A stretch of DNA of 64,000 nucleotides, taken from positions 31,999,969 to 32,063,968 of the forward strand of contig OX463778.1 in the NCBI GenBank assembly GCA_949825025.1, given 5' to 3'. Position numbers and translations under genes: made by a program. Below, piece after piece: positions 12,185-23,500 of the stretch. Source of the DNA: Siphlonurus alternatus. Taxonomy: Eukaryota > Arthropoda > Insecta > Ephemeroptera > Siphlonuridae. Under the pieces are notes generated by a model, which did not search any database, was not told the origin of the DNA, and saw only the letters and a list, made by a program, of their open reading frames with translations. Within the stretch, counting starts at the first letter, position 1. Each line of letters opens with the position of its first letter.

Positions 12185-14924
12185 GGGTAATTAAGGTAAC
12201 ACCACCAATGTTAAAAAAAATCCCTCATACAAAAATTATGAAAAAAATTAAAAATGTTCTCTTCTACACCCCCTATCAGTAGCTAAAATATCAGGTATAC
12301 AAATTCGATCTAGTTTTTGAGTTGTTAACATGGGATTTCTATTTCCCCATGTTAAAGTAGTCAACTTTAAAAATTCATAACTCAAAAACTAGATCGAATT
12401 TGTATACAGGCTGGCTATTATTTTTTTATATCACCTGGTCTCGGAATCAATGTATTTTTGATTTTTGAAAAAATCTCAAAATATCTAGTGGGTGGTCCCA
12501 ATAGACGAAATATGAAGGTTGAGCTCCATCAAAAATTTTTTGGTGGAGATATTCCACCCGGCGTACGAGAGCGTCACGTTTTGGGTTCCGCGGCGACGCT
12601 CCGTAAGCGTTTTCGTGGTCGATTATCTCAACCGTTGAGCTTTAAATTGCGGCTTTGATATTTTTTAGTCAAACTAGATACTGTAATGTACAACTGAGGT
12701 TAATTTGGAATTTGTATCATGTTTAGTTACTTTTTAAAAAAATCGCCAATATGGTAAGTAACACGATTTTTTTCAGTTTTGACGATACAAAAAAATCCAT
12801 AAAAAATATAAATGCTCTATATTTATTAAATATTATGATGTATTACATATAAATATGGCATTTTTTCTTAACGTTGTGACAAAAAAAAATTATGTAAATA
12901 ATTTTGTATTCGTATGCCATGCGTTTCAAAAGTACGCTCCTCGCAAATACGCGCGTAATAAAAAGGCCCAAATATGAAGAATCTACTAAACACTTGGCGA
13001 AAAAAAAATTATGTTTTAATAAAGTTAAACATGTGTACTTTATGACACTATGTTGGTTATATTGCATCAAGCCTTCCTTCTGTACCTCCGACCATGCCAA
13101 ACATGACTCCAAAACGGGGTGCGTAAAGCACCGGAAATCGTTTTCTTTACCGCTCTATAATGAATTTAAAATTTGTAAGAAATAAATTTCTTAATTTATA
13201 TGGTCGTTGGGTTAATATTCAATGCATTCAAATTTTATTTACAATTTATTTAGGCAAATATCGTTCAATAAGAGGTACAGAATGTTACGATACGCCCATT
13301 TTCGTCATTAACGATTGTGAGCGCTTGCAGAATGTGTGTTTCGAAGTAAAAAAAAATAGTTTATAATAAAAGATAATGAAAGTTGCATGTAAATTTGTTA
13401 TTTCATTGTACAAGCAATATATTTTCCAGTGCATTTTGAGTAGGAGAAATATGCAAAGTTGCAAATAATATTCTTCAAATGGATTTTAAAAAGCGTTTAG
13501 TGTTTATATTGTTTAAATTATATTAAAGAATTAATTATTTGTAAATGTTCATGAAATTCAGTGACGCAGACATCAAGGAGTTGACTTTGAGAGTCTACAT
13601 CCCCCACCCCTTGAGGAACTCGGCATAGGGAAAACTCATATATTTGTGAATTGTGAAGTAGGTGGGTGCATGGGCCCAGGTTAATTCCTATTATATACAC
13701 GATAATACACGCATCTCATTACATTTAAAGAGAGGGATTTTCTTTTACTAATATTCAAAGTTTGTGTACATTATATGTAATTATAAAACATATAAACAAT
13801 CAATATTTTACCTGTAGTTTCTGATGTATAATGGGACATAATTATCTTTTATTATAAACTATTTTTTTTACTTCGAAACACACATTCTGCAAGCGCTCAC
13901 AATCGTTTATGACGAAAATGGGCGTATCGTAACATTCTGTACCTCTTATTGAACGATATTTGCCTAAATAAATTGTAAATAAAATTTGAATGCATTGAAT
14001 ATTAACCCAACGACCATATAAATTAAGAAATTTATTTCTTACAAATTTTAAATTCATTATAGAGCGGTAAAGAAAACGATTTCCGGTGCTTTACGCACCC
14101 CGTTTTGGAGTCATGTTTGGCATGGTCGGAGGTACAGAAGGAAGGCTTGATGCAATATAACCAACATAGTGTCATAAAGTACACATGTTTAACTTTATTA
14201 AAACATAATTTTTTTTTCGCCAAGTGTTTAGTAGATTCTTCATATTTGGGCCTTTTTATTACGCGCGTATTTGCGAGGAGCGTACTTTTGAAACGCATAT
14301 GGCATACGAATACAAAATTATTTACATAATTTTTTTTTATCACAACGTTAAGAAAAAATGCCATATTTATATGTAATACATCATAATATTTAATAAATAT
14401 AGAGCATTTATATTTTTTATGGATTTTTTTGTATCGTCAAAACTGAAAAAAATCGTGTTACTTACCATATTGGCGATTTTTTTAAAAAGTAACTAAACAT
14501 GATACAAATTCCAAATTAACCTCAGTTGTACATTACAGTATCTAGTTTGACTAAAAAATATCAAAGCCGCAATTTAAAGCTCAACGGTTGAGATAATCGA
14601 CCACGAAAACGCTTACGGAGCGTCGCCGCGGAACCCAAAACGTGACGCTCTCGTACGCCGGGTGGAATATCTCCACCAAAAAATTTTTGATGGAGCTCAA
14701 ACTTCATATTTCGTCTATTGGGACCACCCACTAGATATTTTGAGATTTTTTCAAAAATCAAAAATACCTTGATTCCGAGACCAGGTGATATAAAAAAATA
14801 ATAGCCACCTGATATTTTATGATATTTTAGCTACTGATAGGGGGTGTAGAGGAGAACATTTTAAATTTTTTTCAGAATTTTTGTGTGAGGGATTTTTTTT
14901 AACATTGGTGGCGTTACCTTACCC
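12185..14924. mobile_element. Long TTAA-flanked foldback element, family A (2.7 kb)
   Basis: The element is flanked by TTAA (12181-12184 and 14925-14928), the target duplication of piggyBac-type transposons. The right terminus, read inward, starts GGGTAAGGTAACGCCACC; the left has an extra TTAA inside it. About 966-bp inverted arms (12411-13376 and 13841-14806) match almost base for base around a roughly 464-bp unique loop (13377-13840). The left end also holds a hairpin (about 12300-12410) that the right end lacks. Frames of 60-110 codons occur twice, mirrored in both arms, and show no transposase motifs, so I treat them as non-coding. Two short relatives lie at 28020-28366 and 36449-36802. 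GGG rather than CCC at the ends is not the classic piggyBac terminus, so the superfamily is inferred from TTAA alone. Confidence 0.85.
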
Positions 14925-16798
14925 TTAAATCAAAATGATCTTTATAATATGAGTTACCTACTTTTGTTTATAGTATAATATATGGTAAGGATTTTGTGAA
15001 AAAGACCAAGAGTTGGCAAGGTCAATGAAAAATTCTGATTTTTCACATATGTTGTAGTTCTTACCAAAGTAATGATGGTTTGAATATTTATTTGGATGAA
15101 AAAAAAAAAAAAAAAAAGCGGATTTTGAAAAATTTTATGACCCTGTCGGACAAATTATTTTTATTTTTTTTGCCAAAACTATTATACATAGTGCCAAAAA
15201 AACAAACGGAAATACATTAGAAGATAAATTAGCCAACTTTTGATCTAACAATAAGTGTGACCATGACCTTGTCAAATTTTTAAGATCAACGGTCAAAAAT
15301 TCAAAATCGAATAAAAAAACAAAGGGACATATAAAAAATTACGAAAAAAATCTGTAATATAGTAGGTGTATAGGTCTATTGGAAACTGCAATTAAAAGTT
15401 TGGGGAAACTCATATTGAAAGTATGGTCATTCCCCCTGTCCCCCTGGAAACGTTTTGGCCCTATCCTTTTTATTAAGAATCCAGGGGGGAGGGGGGGGGA
15501 CAGAACTGTCACTATTTTTAAAAGTACTTCTGAGACTAAAAAAAAAAAAAATCTGAAAAAAAAAAAAACAAAAAAACAATAATTTTATACCCTTTTTTGC
15601 AATAAAAAAATGTAGGTTATCCATTAACATCTATTACAAAATCCTTGGTATTTATATCCTTGCTTCTACTATAATGACGAATGTACTCAATTCAGTATTT
15701 CAAATAACAAAAAAGTAAAAAATAAACTGTAAAAATAGCAATTTCTAGCACAAAAATAGAAGAATTGTAAAGGTTTTGTCAGTTTATGATTATTTATTTT
15801 ATTTTTTGTTATTACAAATGCAATTTTACATTTGGATTATTTTTAGTGAAGTATACCGGGACCAAATTTTTTTATGCGCTGTACAATTAACAGAACACAT
15901 AATTATACAAAATTACTGTGCATTAGTACAGTAACATTTTTAGCATTGATAAAAATATTTGTAAAAAAAAAATAATAAAAAAAAAAACAATAAATGAGTA
16001 AATCAGAAAATATTGGACTTTGGAAAAGTGATTTTTCAAACTAAATTATACTAACTGTGGAAACAAAGTTGTGGACAACAATGAAAGAACAGCAACATTA
16101 GCCTTCATTACGAAACCACATAAAAAATGTCAGGAGAACATTAACTTTGCCACTATTATCAAATGAACACTTACCATCAACAATAAAATCATACTAAAAA
16201 TTTGAGAACAAATAATTTATACACATGATAGTAAAATATATTAATATTACATTACAATAAATGAGCTCATAAATGAGCTCATAAATGAGCTCAGTTCATC
16301 TGATAAAGAAACGTAATACATGTTAGACTGAAAATTTTAACGTACATAAAAGAACCTTGTACTGTAATCAAATTGTTTTCGTAGCTTTGTATGCAATAAA
16401 AAAAGAAACTTTCTTGCCTTCTTGCAATAGAATAAATACTTCATCTTAGACTAGCATATTAATCCAGTGAACCATATTAAAAATCAAGTTCTAATGTTAA
16501 TTACATTTATTAACATATAATATTAACATTATTAACTGATATCATGTTTTCACTGTAAAAAATAGAGTCTATAACCGAAATAAATATTACCAGTGTACAC
16601 AAACCTGTTACACATATTTAATTATGAAATCATTCCAAAAAACATTATAGTCACAAATTAGATGTACCAGGTACATACATGCTCACAAGTTTAAGTTTAC
16701 TTTTAGCTATTCCAAATAGAATGGAATTTTTTAACTGCTAAGGAATGAAATCATACAGTTAACATACACACTTTAACCTTCACAGTAAGCACAGAGAG
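14925..16798. other. Intergenic stretch and RBM22 3' UTR region
   Basis: AT-rich sequence with A runs at 15100-15117 and 15539-15575 and a G/C-rich patch near 15480-15500. The part nearest 16798 is downstream of the RBM22 stop codon on the minus strand and must include its 3' UTR; I could not place the poly(A) site. No other gene is seen. Confidence 0.5.
16254..16292. repeat. Short tandem repeat, 13-bp unit, three copies
   Basis: The unit AAATGAGCTCATA is repeated three times; the unit contains the palindrome TGAGCTCA. It lies in the probable RBM22 3' UTR. Confidence 0.85.
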
Positions 16799-17850
16799 CT
16801 AGTCAGCTTCGTTGAGGTTCATCTCACTCCACTTGGCCTTACTAATTCCCTGAGTGGCTCCCAAACGTGCTGGATCTTGTGAGGGGTAGTGGATTCCTGG
16901 TTTAGGCACGGCTGCCGTCCCTGGGGGTACCAGGGGTGCAGGGTTCGGCAAGGTTGCAGTTGACGTGCCTGGCACTGCAAGAGGCTGTGTCTCGAAGCCT
17001 GGGATGGGAGGGGGTGGGTGCACTCCCGGAGGAGGCGGATGCATCGGAGGGCGCATCGGCCCTGGGAAGAAAAAGGACCCTGGTGGTGGAGGACCATGAG
17101 GAGGACGCATGCCGTGGTGCATAGGTGGCCTCGGTAACGGAGGTGGCACCAGTACAGATGGAACACCAGGAACAAGGGAGAATGGCTGACCGGGAGGTAG
17201 GTCTATCGGAGGTCCAGGCAATCCTCCCAGGTTGAAGAAGTTGTTGTGAAGTTCATCGGGAGGTAAGGGCAGAGCACCAGGAAGGCCAGGGACAGGTTCG
17301 AGCTCGCCCATGTTAACCTCGCCATCTCGCTGACCAGGTAGACCCTGTCGAGCCTGAGAACGCCCCCACTTGATGGTCAGGCGACGCCCCTGGAGTATCA
17401 GCTTGTTAAAAGTACGCTCTGCAGCCATCTCAGCAGAACTTCGCTGGGTGTATTGAACGAAGGCACACTGCTGTCGGGGCACCATCGTAATAGCCCGTAT
17501 CTCACCGTACTGGTAGAAGTGATCCCTGAAATGTCAAAATCAAATATCAGTGTGCCTGCATAAAAATATAAAACTATATAAAGATACAATGAAGAGTTTG
17601 TCTGCACTCTTTCCAGCCCAGAGGGTGATAATTCAGTCCAACTGGGAGGATAATAAGTACACAATTTCTCTACCATTCGTCAGAATAGAAGAATAGAAAT
17701 GCTATAATTCTTATCACTGAATGGCATACAATTCCAAGTTAATTTAATTAATTTAACTTAAAGTGTCAATTAAAGTGTATAGTAATTGTACAAAAACAAA
17801 CAAAGAAATATATTAATACCTGAACTTTAATAATAATATTGTAATGATGA

Positions 17851-17919
<69 letters not shown>

Positions 17920-20410
17920 AAATAAATAAATAACATTAAAAATAATGCAAAAATGCTAGCAAACATTTAAATCAAATTTACGCTCAGCAATTAATTTACT
18001 GTCATGTATTACATGTTAAATTCACACATTAAAAAATACATAATAAAGAATTTATATTAAATAATAAAACTGCTCTATTTAGTCTAACGGTTAGGAAATC
18101 ATCCAGTTTATGAGGGTTACCTAAGGTCTTTCTCCTGCATTTTCTCCCCGAGGTTGCCCACGTAGAGGGTGGTGATGCTGCGGTCCTCTGGGGGCTCCAG
18201 TTTGGGCATGGCCTCTGCTCGTCGCAACAACTTGTCGGCCACGGGATCATTGATGCCGTAGTACCTGGAGATAACTGAGTTAGTGACCACAAGAAGCAAG
18301 GTAGATACACACACACTAGAAGGTTATTTTAATAAGAAGACTAATTAGTGTCTAATAATAGGGCTTCTCATAATTTTGCTTATTTTAAACTGTCTTTTGA
18401 GTTAAATAGATCAACAACCCTTTTTGCAACAACAAGTGCTTGTACAGTATTTCATGATTTTAGTGACAAAGATAATCATCCCCTATATTGTCTGTATTTG
18501 ATGCTGCTTGGAATTTCCTGACTGCCAAGTAGGGAAATTGGGGGGTAGGGGATAAATAAATAAAAATCAAATAATTTATAATAATTATGTAATAAAGATA
18601 AACCAACTGATAAAAATTCTCTTTTCTACTACACTCTCCCTCTTGACAGATTCTAAGACAGACTTTCATTCTCCATTCATACCTGTCCTTGATGTTCTGG
18701 TCTGCCAGAGGGTCATCTGGGTCCGTTGGTTTCTCGTGGCGGTACGGGCATTCCTCGCCTCGCTTGCACTCGCCCTTCACCCAGAAGGAACAGATGTGGG
18801 GACGGTTTCGCTTGTAGTAGGGTGTGGTGCGTGCCAGCTTCAGCAACAGGTCACTTGTCCCAAGTGCCTTCCCCACAGAGCCAGCAGCTGCTGCAGCATC
18901 GCCACCCTTCAGGATCTGCAACATAAGGTGAGGTTAGTCATGTTGCCTTAGTCACCAATGATAATAGTGGTCTTTAGAATATGAAAGGATTTTAAAATGG
19001 TATCAACTGCTGTATGGAGCACATTGTATCGTAAAGTAAGTTAGTAATTTTTTTAATCCTAATCTAATAGCATTTCAAACAGAAATATGTTGAAATAACA
19101 TTACCGGTATTTCTGATTGCAAACTAAGACTTAAAAGAATCCAGATCTGAGAGAAAGGAACAATGTAATGGCTGTTGCAGTCTGTACTGTACCAAAAGTT
19201 TAATGATATATTATCAACTCAGAACATTATAAGGTTAAAAACAGTTGGAGATGAGATCCACTCATACCTCGGCATCAATGTTCTGGATGTAGTACTCCTT
19301 GTTGATATCCGAGCGCGGAAGGTCATCCTTGATACGTAGGGCGGAATCCCGCACTTGGATGGGTAGGCCATATTCAAGGTCCAGCAAGCACGTCTGACAA
19401 ACGTTCTTCAGACGACAGCATGTCTGACACACCTCAGTCTTCTTGAAGCGCATACGAGCACCAGGGCACCAACGGAATACCGTGAATGGACGATTACATA
19501 TCTTGCATTCTTTGCCATACTTCTCCTTAGTCTGCAAAATTTAGAGAAATGTTAGGGATCAAGTAAGGCCAATAGATTTGATATAATATTGTATGCATAG
19601 AGGTTAAGCACTTTTCAAATTGGATTCATCAGTTTGTGCAAGTGTTGAATGTGCAAAGTATGATTTACATACAGTATAACAGATCTTAGTTTACCACTAA
19701 ACAGCTCAGTAGACTAGACGGCGCCAGATATATCAGCCAATGAAAAGGCTAGAATGTCAGCTGGCCACCTTTTCATTGGCTGATATATCTGGCGCCGTCT
19801 AGTCTACTGAACTGTTTAGTGGTAAACTAAGATCTGTTATACTGTATTCAAAAACTGTTGCGGCATGCCGTAGCAAAATCAAGATCCCTTTGATTTTCTT
19901 ACGGAGCCAAGTGTCATGCCGTATGTATAGTATGCATACGCCATAGCGATGTAGCAATTTCCGAATATGTATGTGAAAGCTCCTTAATTAATATAAATAT
20001 TATGCATATTATGCATAATATTATGCAAACTTACCATACGAATATATGGGTTATCTCCAAGGCATGTTTGGCACAAAATAGGGAATTCCTGGAAAAGATA
20101 TGACTTCATTAGTTCATCAAACTTTTCACGATAAGAATAATATAAAACTCTTGCCATGGGATTTTAGTTAATAGCAACGAGGTAAAATTTAATTAATTTT
20201 ATTAGTAACAAGGTTGTGGTCTGTGCCAAATTCAGAAGGCACAAACAATTCATTATTGCGTAATATTAACAAAGATTTTTCAAAGAAAAATTATCAAGGT
20301 ATATTTACTTAATATTGCTTAACCTTAATTTTTATGTTTTATTAATATATACTTACAGAATCTTCCCAATTTTGCCGATTATAGGTATTTGTAGTTTTGG
20401 AAGTCGCCAT
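16799..20410 (-). CDS. RBM22: Pre-mRNA-splicing factor RBM22 (Cwc2/Slt11 family), complete, six exons
   Basis: RBM22 is a spliceosome component that contacts U6 snRNA and the pre-mRNA in the activated complex in the nucleus. Coding exons on the minus strand: 20357-20410, 20035-20088, 19268-19531, 18683-18915, 18121-18264, 16799-17525. All junctions are GT-AG and phases close, giving 491 residues. The start [18 protein letters not shown] matches the family N-terminus. An N-terminal Cys-rich zinc region (CQTC, CKIC, CQTC) is followed by a CCCH finger (C166, C174, C180, H184) and an RRM from about residue 233 (LYVGNL, later QQCAFVQY). The C-terminal 180 residues are rich in Pro and Gly and retain GIHYPSQDP near the end. 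Vertebrate RBM22 is about 420 residues; the extra length is in this tail. It shares a very short promoter with ADAP1. A palindromic MITE lies in intron 2. Confidence 0.97.
17860..17921. repeat. (TA)n microsatellite in RBM22 intron 5
   Basis: About 60 bp of TA dinucleotide preceded by an A run. It lies between the last two coding exons of RBM22. Confidence 0.9.
19672..19844. mobile_element. Palindromic MITE with TA target site, in RBM22 intron 2
   Basis: A 173-bp near-perfect palindrome with arms of about 75 bp. Its ends read CAGTATAACAGATCTTAG inward from both sides and it is flanked by TA at 19670-19671 and 19845-19846. The TA and size fit a Tc1/mariner-type MITE. In the RBM22 transcript it would fold into a long hairpin. 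Confidence 0.88.
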
Positions 20411-20525
20411 TTTATCAAATTTTTTGATATTGTAGCAGCGCCCCTAGGTGATAAAACTTAAAAGCTTAAGTTCATGAATTTGCCGCTACTTGCAGACAGC
20501 GCTACAAGCGAAAACGTCGTACACG
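20411..20525. promoter_or_regulatory. 115-bp bidirectional promoter between RBM22 and ADAP1
   Basis: Only 115 bp separate the RBM22 start codon (minus) from the ADAP1 start codon (plus), so both 5' UTRs and the shared core promoter must fit here or run into the genes. It contains a 16-bp palindrome ACTTAAAAGCTTAAGT (20456-20471) and two GCAGCGC/CAGCGCT patches. No TATA box is obvious. Both start codons sit in YY1-like contexts (AAAATGGCGAC for RBM22, GATGGCGGAC for ADAP1). Promoter function is inferred from geometry. Confidence 0.8.
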
Positions 20526-23500
20526 ATGGCGGACAGAAATGAAAAACTTCTTTTGGAGTTATTAAAAAAACCTGGAAACAGTGAATGCGCAGAATGTGGG
20601 AGCAAAAGTATGTATGCAACTTAAATTTGCATTATGAATTCTTTAGTAAATTTCATAAATTACTTTGATAAGTCTAGCGAAGTTAAAGTTTTTGAGCTGT
20701 CAAGTGACATCCTGTCAACAGTGGGTTGGGTGACATGATTGTTTTCCCTTGAACTTGACAATGTTGGGATAGGCTGACTAGCAAAATGTTCGGTGAAAAT
20801 ATTGACAATATTGTATGTTCCTCTTTGTTCTGTGAACATTTAACAATATTATTTGGTTTACTCCTTTTTTATGTATAAAACGGCTAGGTCTTGGGAGCTC
20901 TCTTGGACGAAAGCCAAAGTAAGCATGAAGACTAATATATGCCATGCATACAGTTAGCCTACTTAATATCAACGTCATGCATACTAATAACTGTGCTCTT
21001 AATCTTAATATGATAAATAAGTGTTATTAACTGTATTTCCTGTTGATGATTTTCATTTGTTTCTGTAGATCCCGAGTGGTCATCTTACAATATTGGTGTG
21101 TTTGTATGTACACGCTGTGCTGGAATCCATCGTAGTTTGGGTGCTCACATTTCTAAGGTTAAGCATCTGAAGCTAGATAGATGGGAAGACAGTCAGGTTG
21201 AACACATGAAAGAGGTTGGCAATATTGCTGCCAAGCTCAAGTATGAAGAGAGAGTTCCGCTGTGTTTTAGGAGGCCAGTTGAGATGGACCCACAGTAAGT
21301 TTTTTCCATATTTCTATATATTATGTTGTATTTTACAACATGAATTTTCATATCAATGGTAAGAAAAGTGCTATAATAGTATAATGAAATTAAACATTAA
21401 ATAAATTGCACCATTTTTTTTTTTTTTTTAGTTTACAGTGCCAGATTTTATTAATATAATTAATACCAAAAGATTTTATTACACAATATTTCATTCATTT
21501 ACACTGTGATGAAGATTTGCATGTAGAGCAATTTATTGTGTTCCGATTAATAAATCCCCTCATAATTAAATATTTCTTTATCAATGATAGACCTGTTGTC
21601 GGTGAATATTTTATTATACATATATAATCTTATCTATAAATTAATACTAAATCATACTTTCAATTTTTTATGACATCACATTCCTAGAAATAATTACTTA
21701 TTCAAATTATATTTTCTTTGTAACTGTTGACCTATTTTGCTAAAAAGAATCATAAAGTACAGTATCCTGGGTCTTATAATACTGTGTAATAATGTACAGT
21801 ATATATCTGTTACACAACTTATTATGAAAACAAGATCACAATATAAAACCTGCATGACATTTTTTTATTGCATTTTATTTATTTATATTATTTTTTAATA
21901 TTATATATATCAATGGTTCCGCGGAGAAAGCACCGGTTTGTTTGAGTTTTCTGGAATGAACAAAATGTCGGTTTTGCTTTTACAAAAGGGTTTCTTTTCA
22001 TCCTTTGTTATTGTAATTTTCAACCATACTGTACTGAAAAGGCATTTTGTTCATTCCGGAAAATGCAAATCAGCTTTTTCTCCCAGTATAATTAGGTTGC
22101 TGCACGCCATTTTTTTAGTAGCTCAATCGAAAGAGAAAGTTGAGAAATGCACCTATGAATTTTATGTGATTTTTTTTAGTACTGCATCATACCTAAAATG
22201 GAGATGATAAGAGGTCACGTGACCTGGAGGCGCCTGCCGCAACGCCTATGACGTCATTACATTCTTTGGTTTATCCAGCGCCTGCGTCGATAGATTCTTG
22301 CCTTGCACTAAGCGATTTGGTGGGATATCTTGCAGCGTAGTTCCAATTATTGACGCAAATGCTCTCAGAGCGCCACCGTACTAACAGTTGCGATCGTCTT
22401 TTTACAATTTTGCGCGGCGAATTTTGAAATTAACGTTGGTGCCAACATAAAAATGAGAACTAAAATATTTTTTGATATTGTTTAAATTGTATTTTAATTT
22501 TTTTAATAAAACTGCAAATAATAGTGTATTTTTTACACGTAATATACTTGTGCAAATAAAAATTATTATGGCCTTTAAATGTGAGTTCACAATTTTAGGA
22601 ATATTTTGTGTAATTGGCACCTCTACTTTTTTGATTAGTACTGCAGCGCTCTCCGTTGAAGTGTACATATTTTGAACTATTTTGACCGTCCATGAATTAA
22701 CATAGGCCTGACTCAGGACTACTAGGCAAGAAGAGATCGACGCAGGCGCTGGGTTTATCTATATAACACATGTAAACAGTTATTGAATTGTTGCTTGTTT
22801 ATTAAAAATTAGTATTTTTTTCCATAGCAACGTGGTTGTTTACAAGCATTATATAGTTGAACCAAAGAATATAATGACGTCATAGGCGTTGCGGACAAAG
22901 CCTCCAGATCACGTGACCTCTTTTTCATCCCTATTTTAGGTATGATGCCATACGAAATAAAAATCGCATAAAATTCACAGGTGTATTTTTCAACCTCCTC
23001 ATTCAATTGAGCTACTAAAAAATTGGTATGCCGCAACCCAATTCAGTACAATATGTTGGCTTAAATAGCTGCTTACATACCGTATATTGTAGTACAGTGG
23101 CGTAACTACAGAGGGGGCTAAGGGCCCCGGGCCCGTGCACCAAAGGGGGCCTTTTTTTCAGTTAAGCTCATTGAAGAAATTTCAATTGAGCGTGACAAAA
23201 AAAAATAAATAAAAAATTAAACTATATTAGGCATTTTTTCCCCGTAAACAATTTTTTTTTTAATGTTTGTCACAAATATGAAGACCAGGAGCGAGCATTA
23301 TCTTTCATTTGGGGATGGGGAGAACAGTAGCTCATACGTGCTCCTCATCTGACTCATCTCTTTCTTTTTTTGCGACATTTATAAGATTCGAATGAACCCC
23401 ATCTCAAATTCAGCTCACCATGTCGTTGAAGCACGCGTGTGCAGTTGAAACAATAGGCTTTCTAATAAGTCAAAATTCTGCTTATATTATAGACATTTTT

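Noticed and set aside
12458..14364. Mirrored open frames of 60-110 codons in both arms of the long TTAA element
   Set aside because: They occur on both strands at once because the arms are inverted copies, have no known motif, and do not continue past the arms. No transposase signature is visible.
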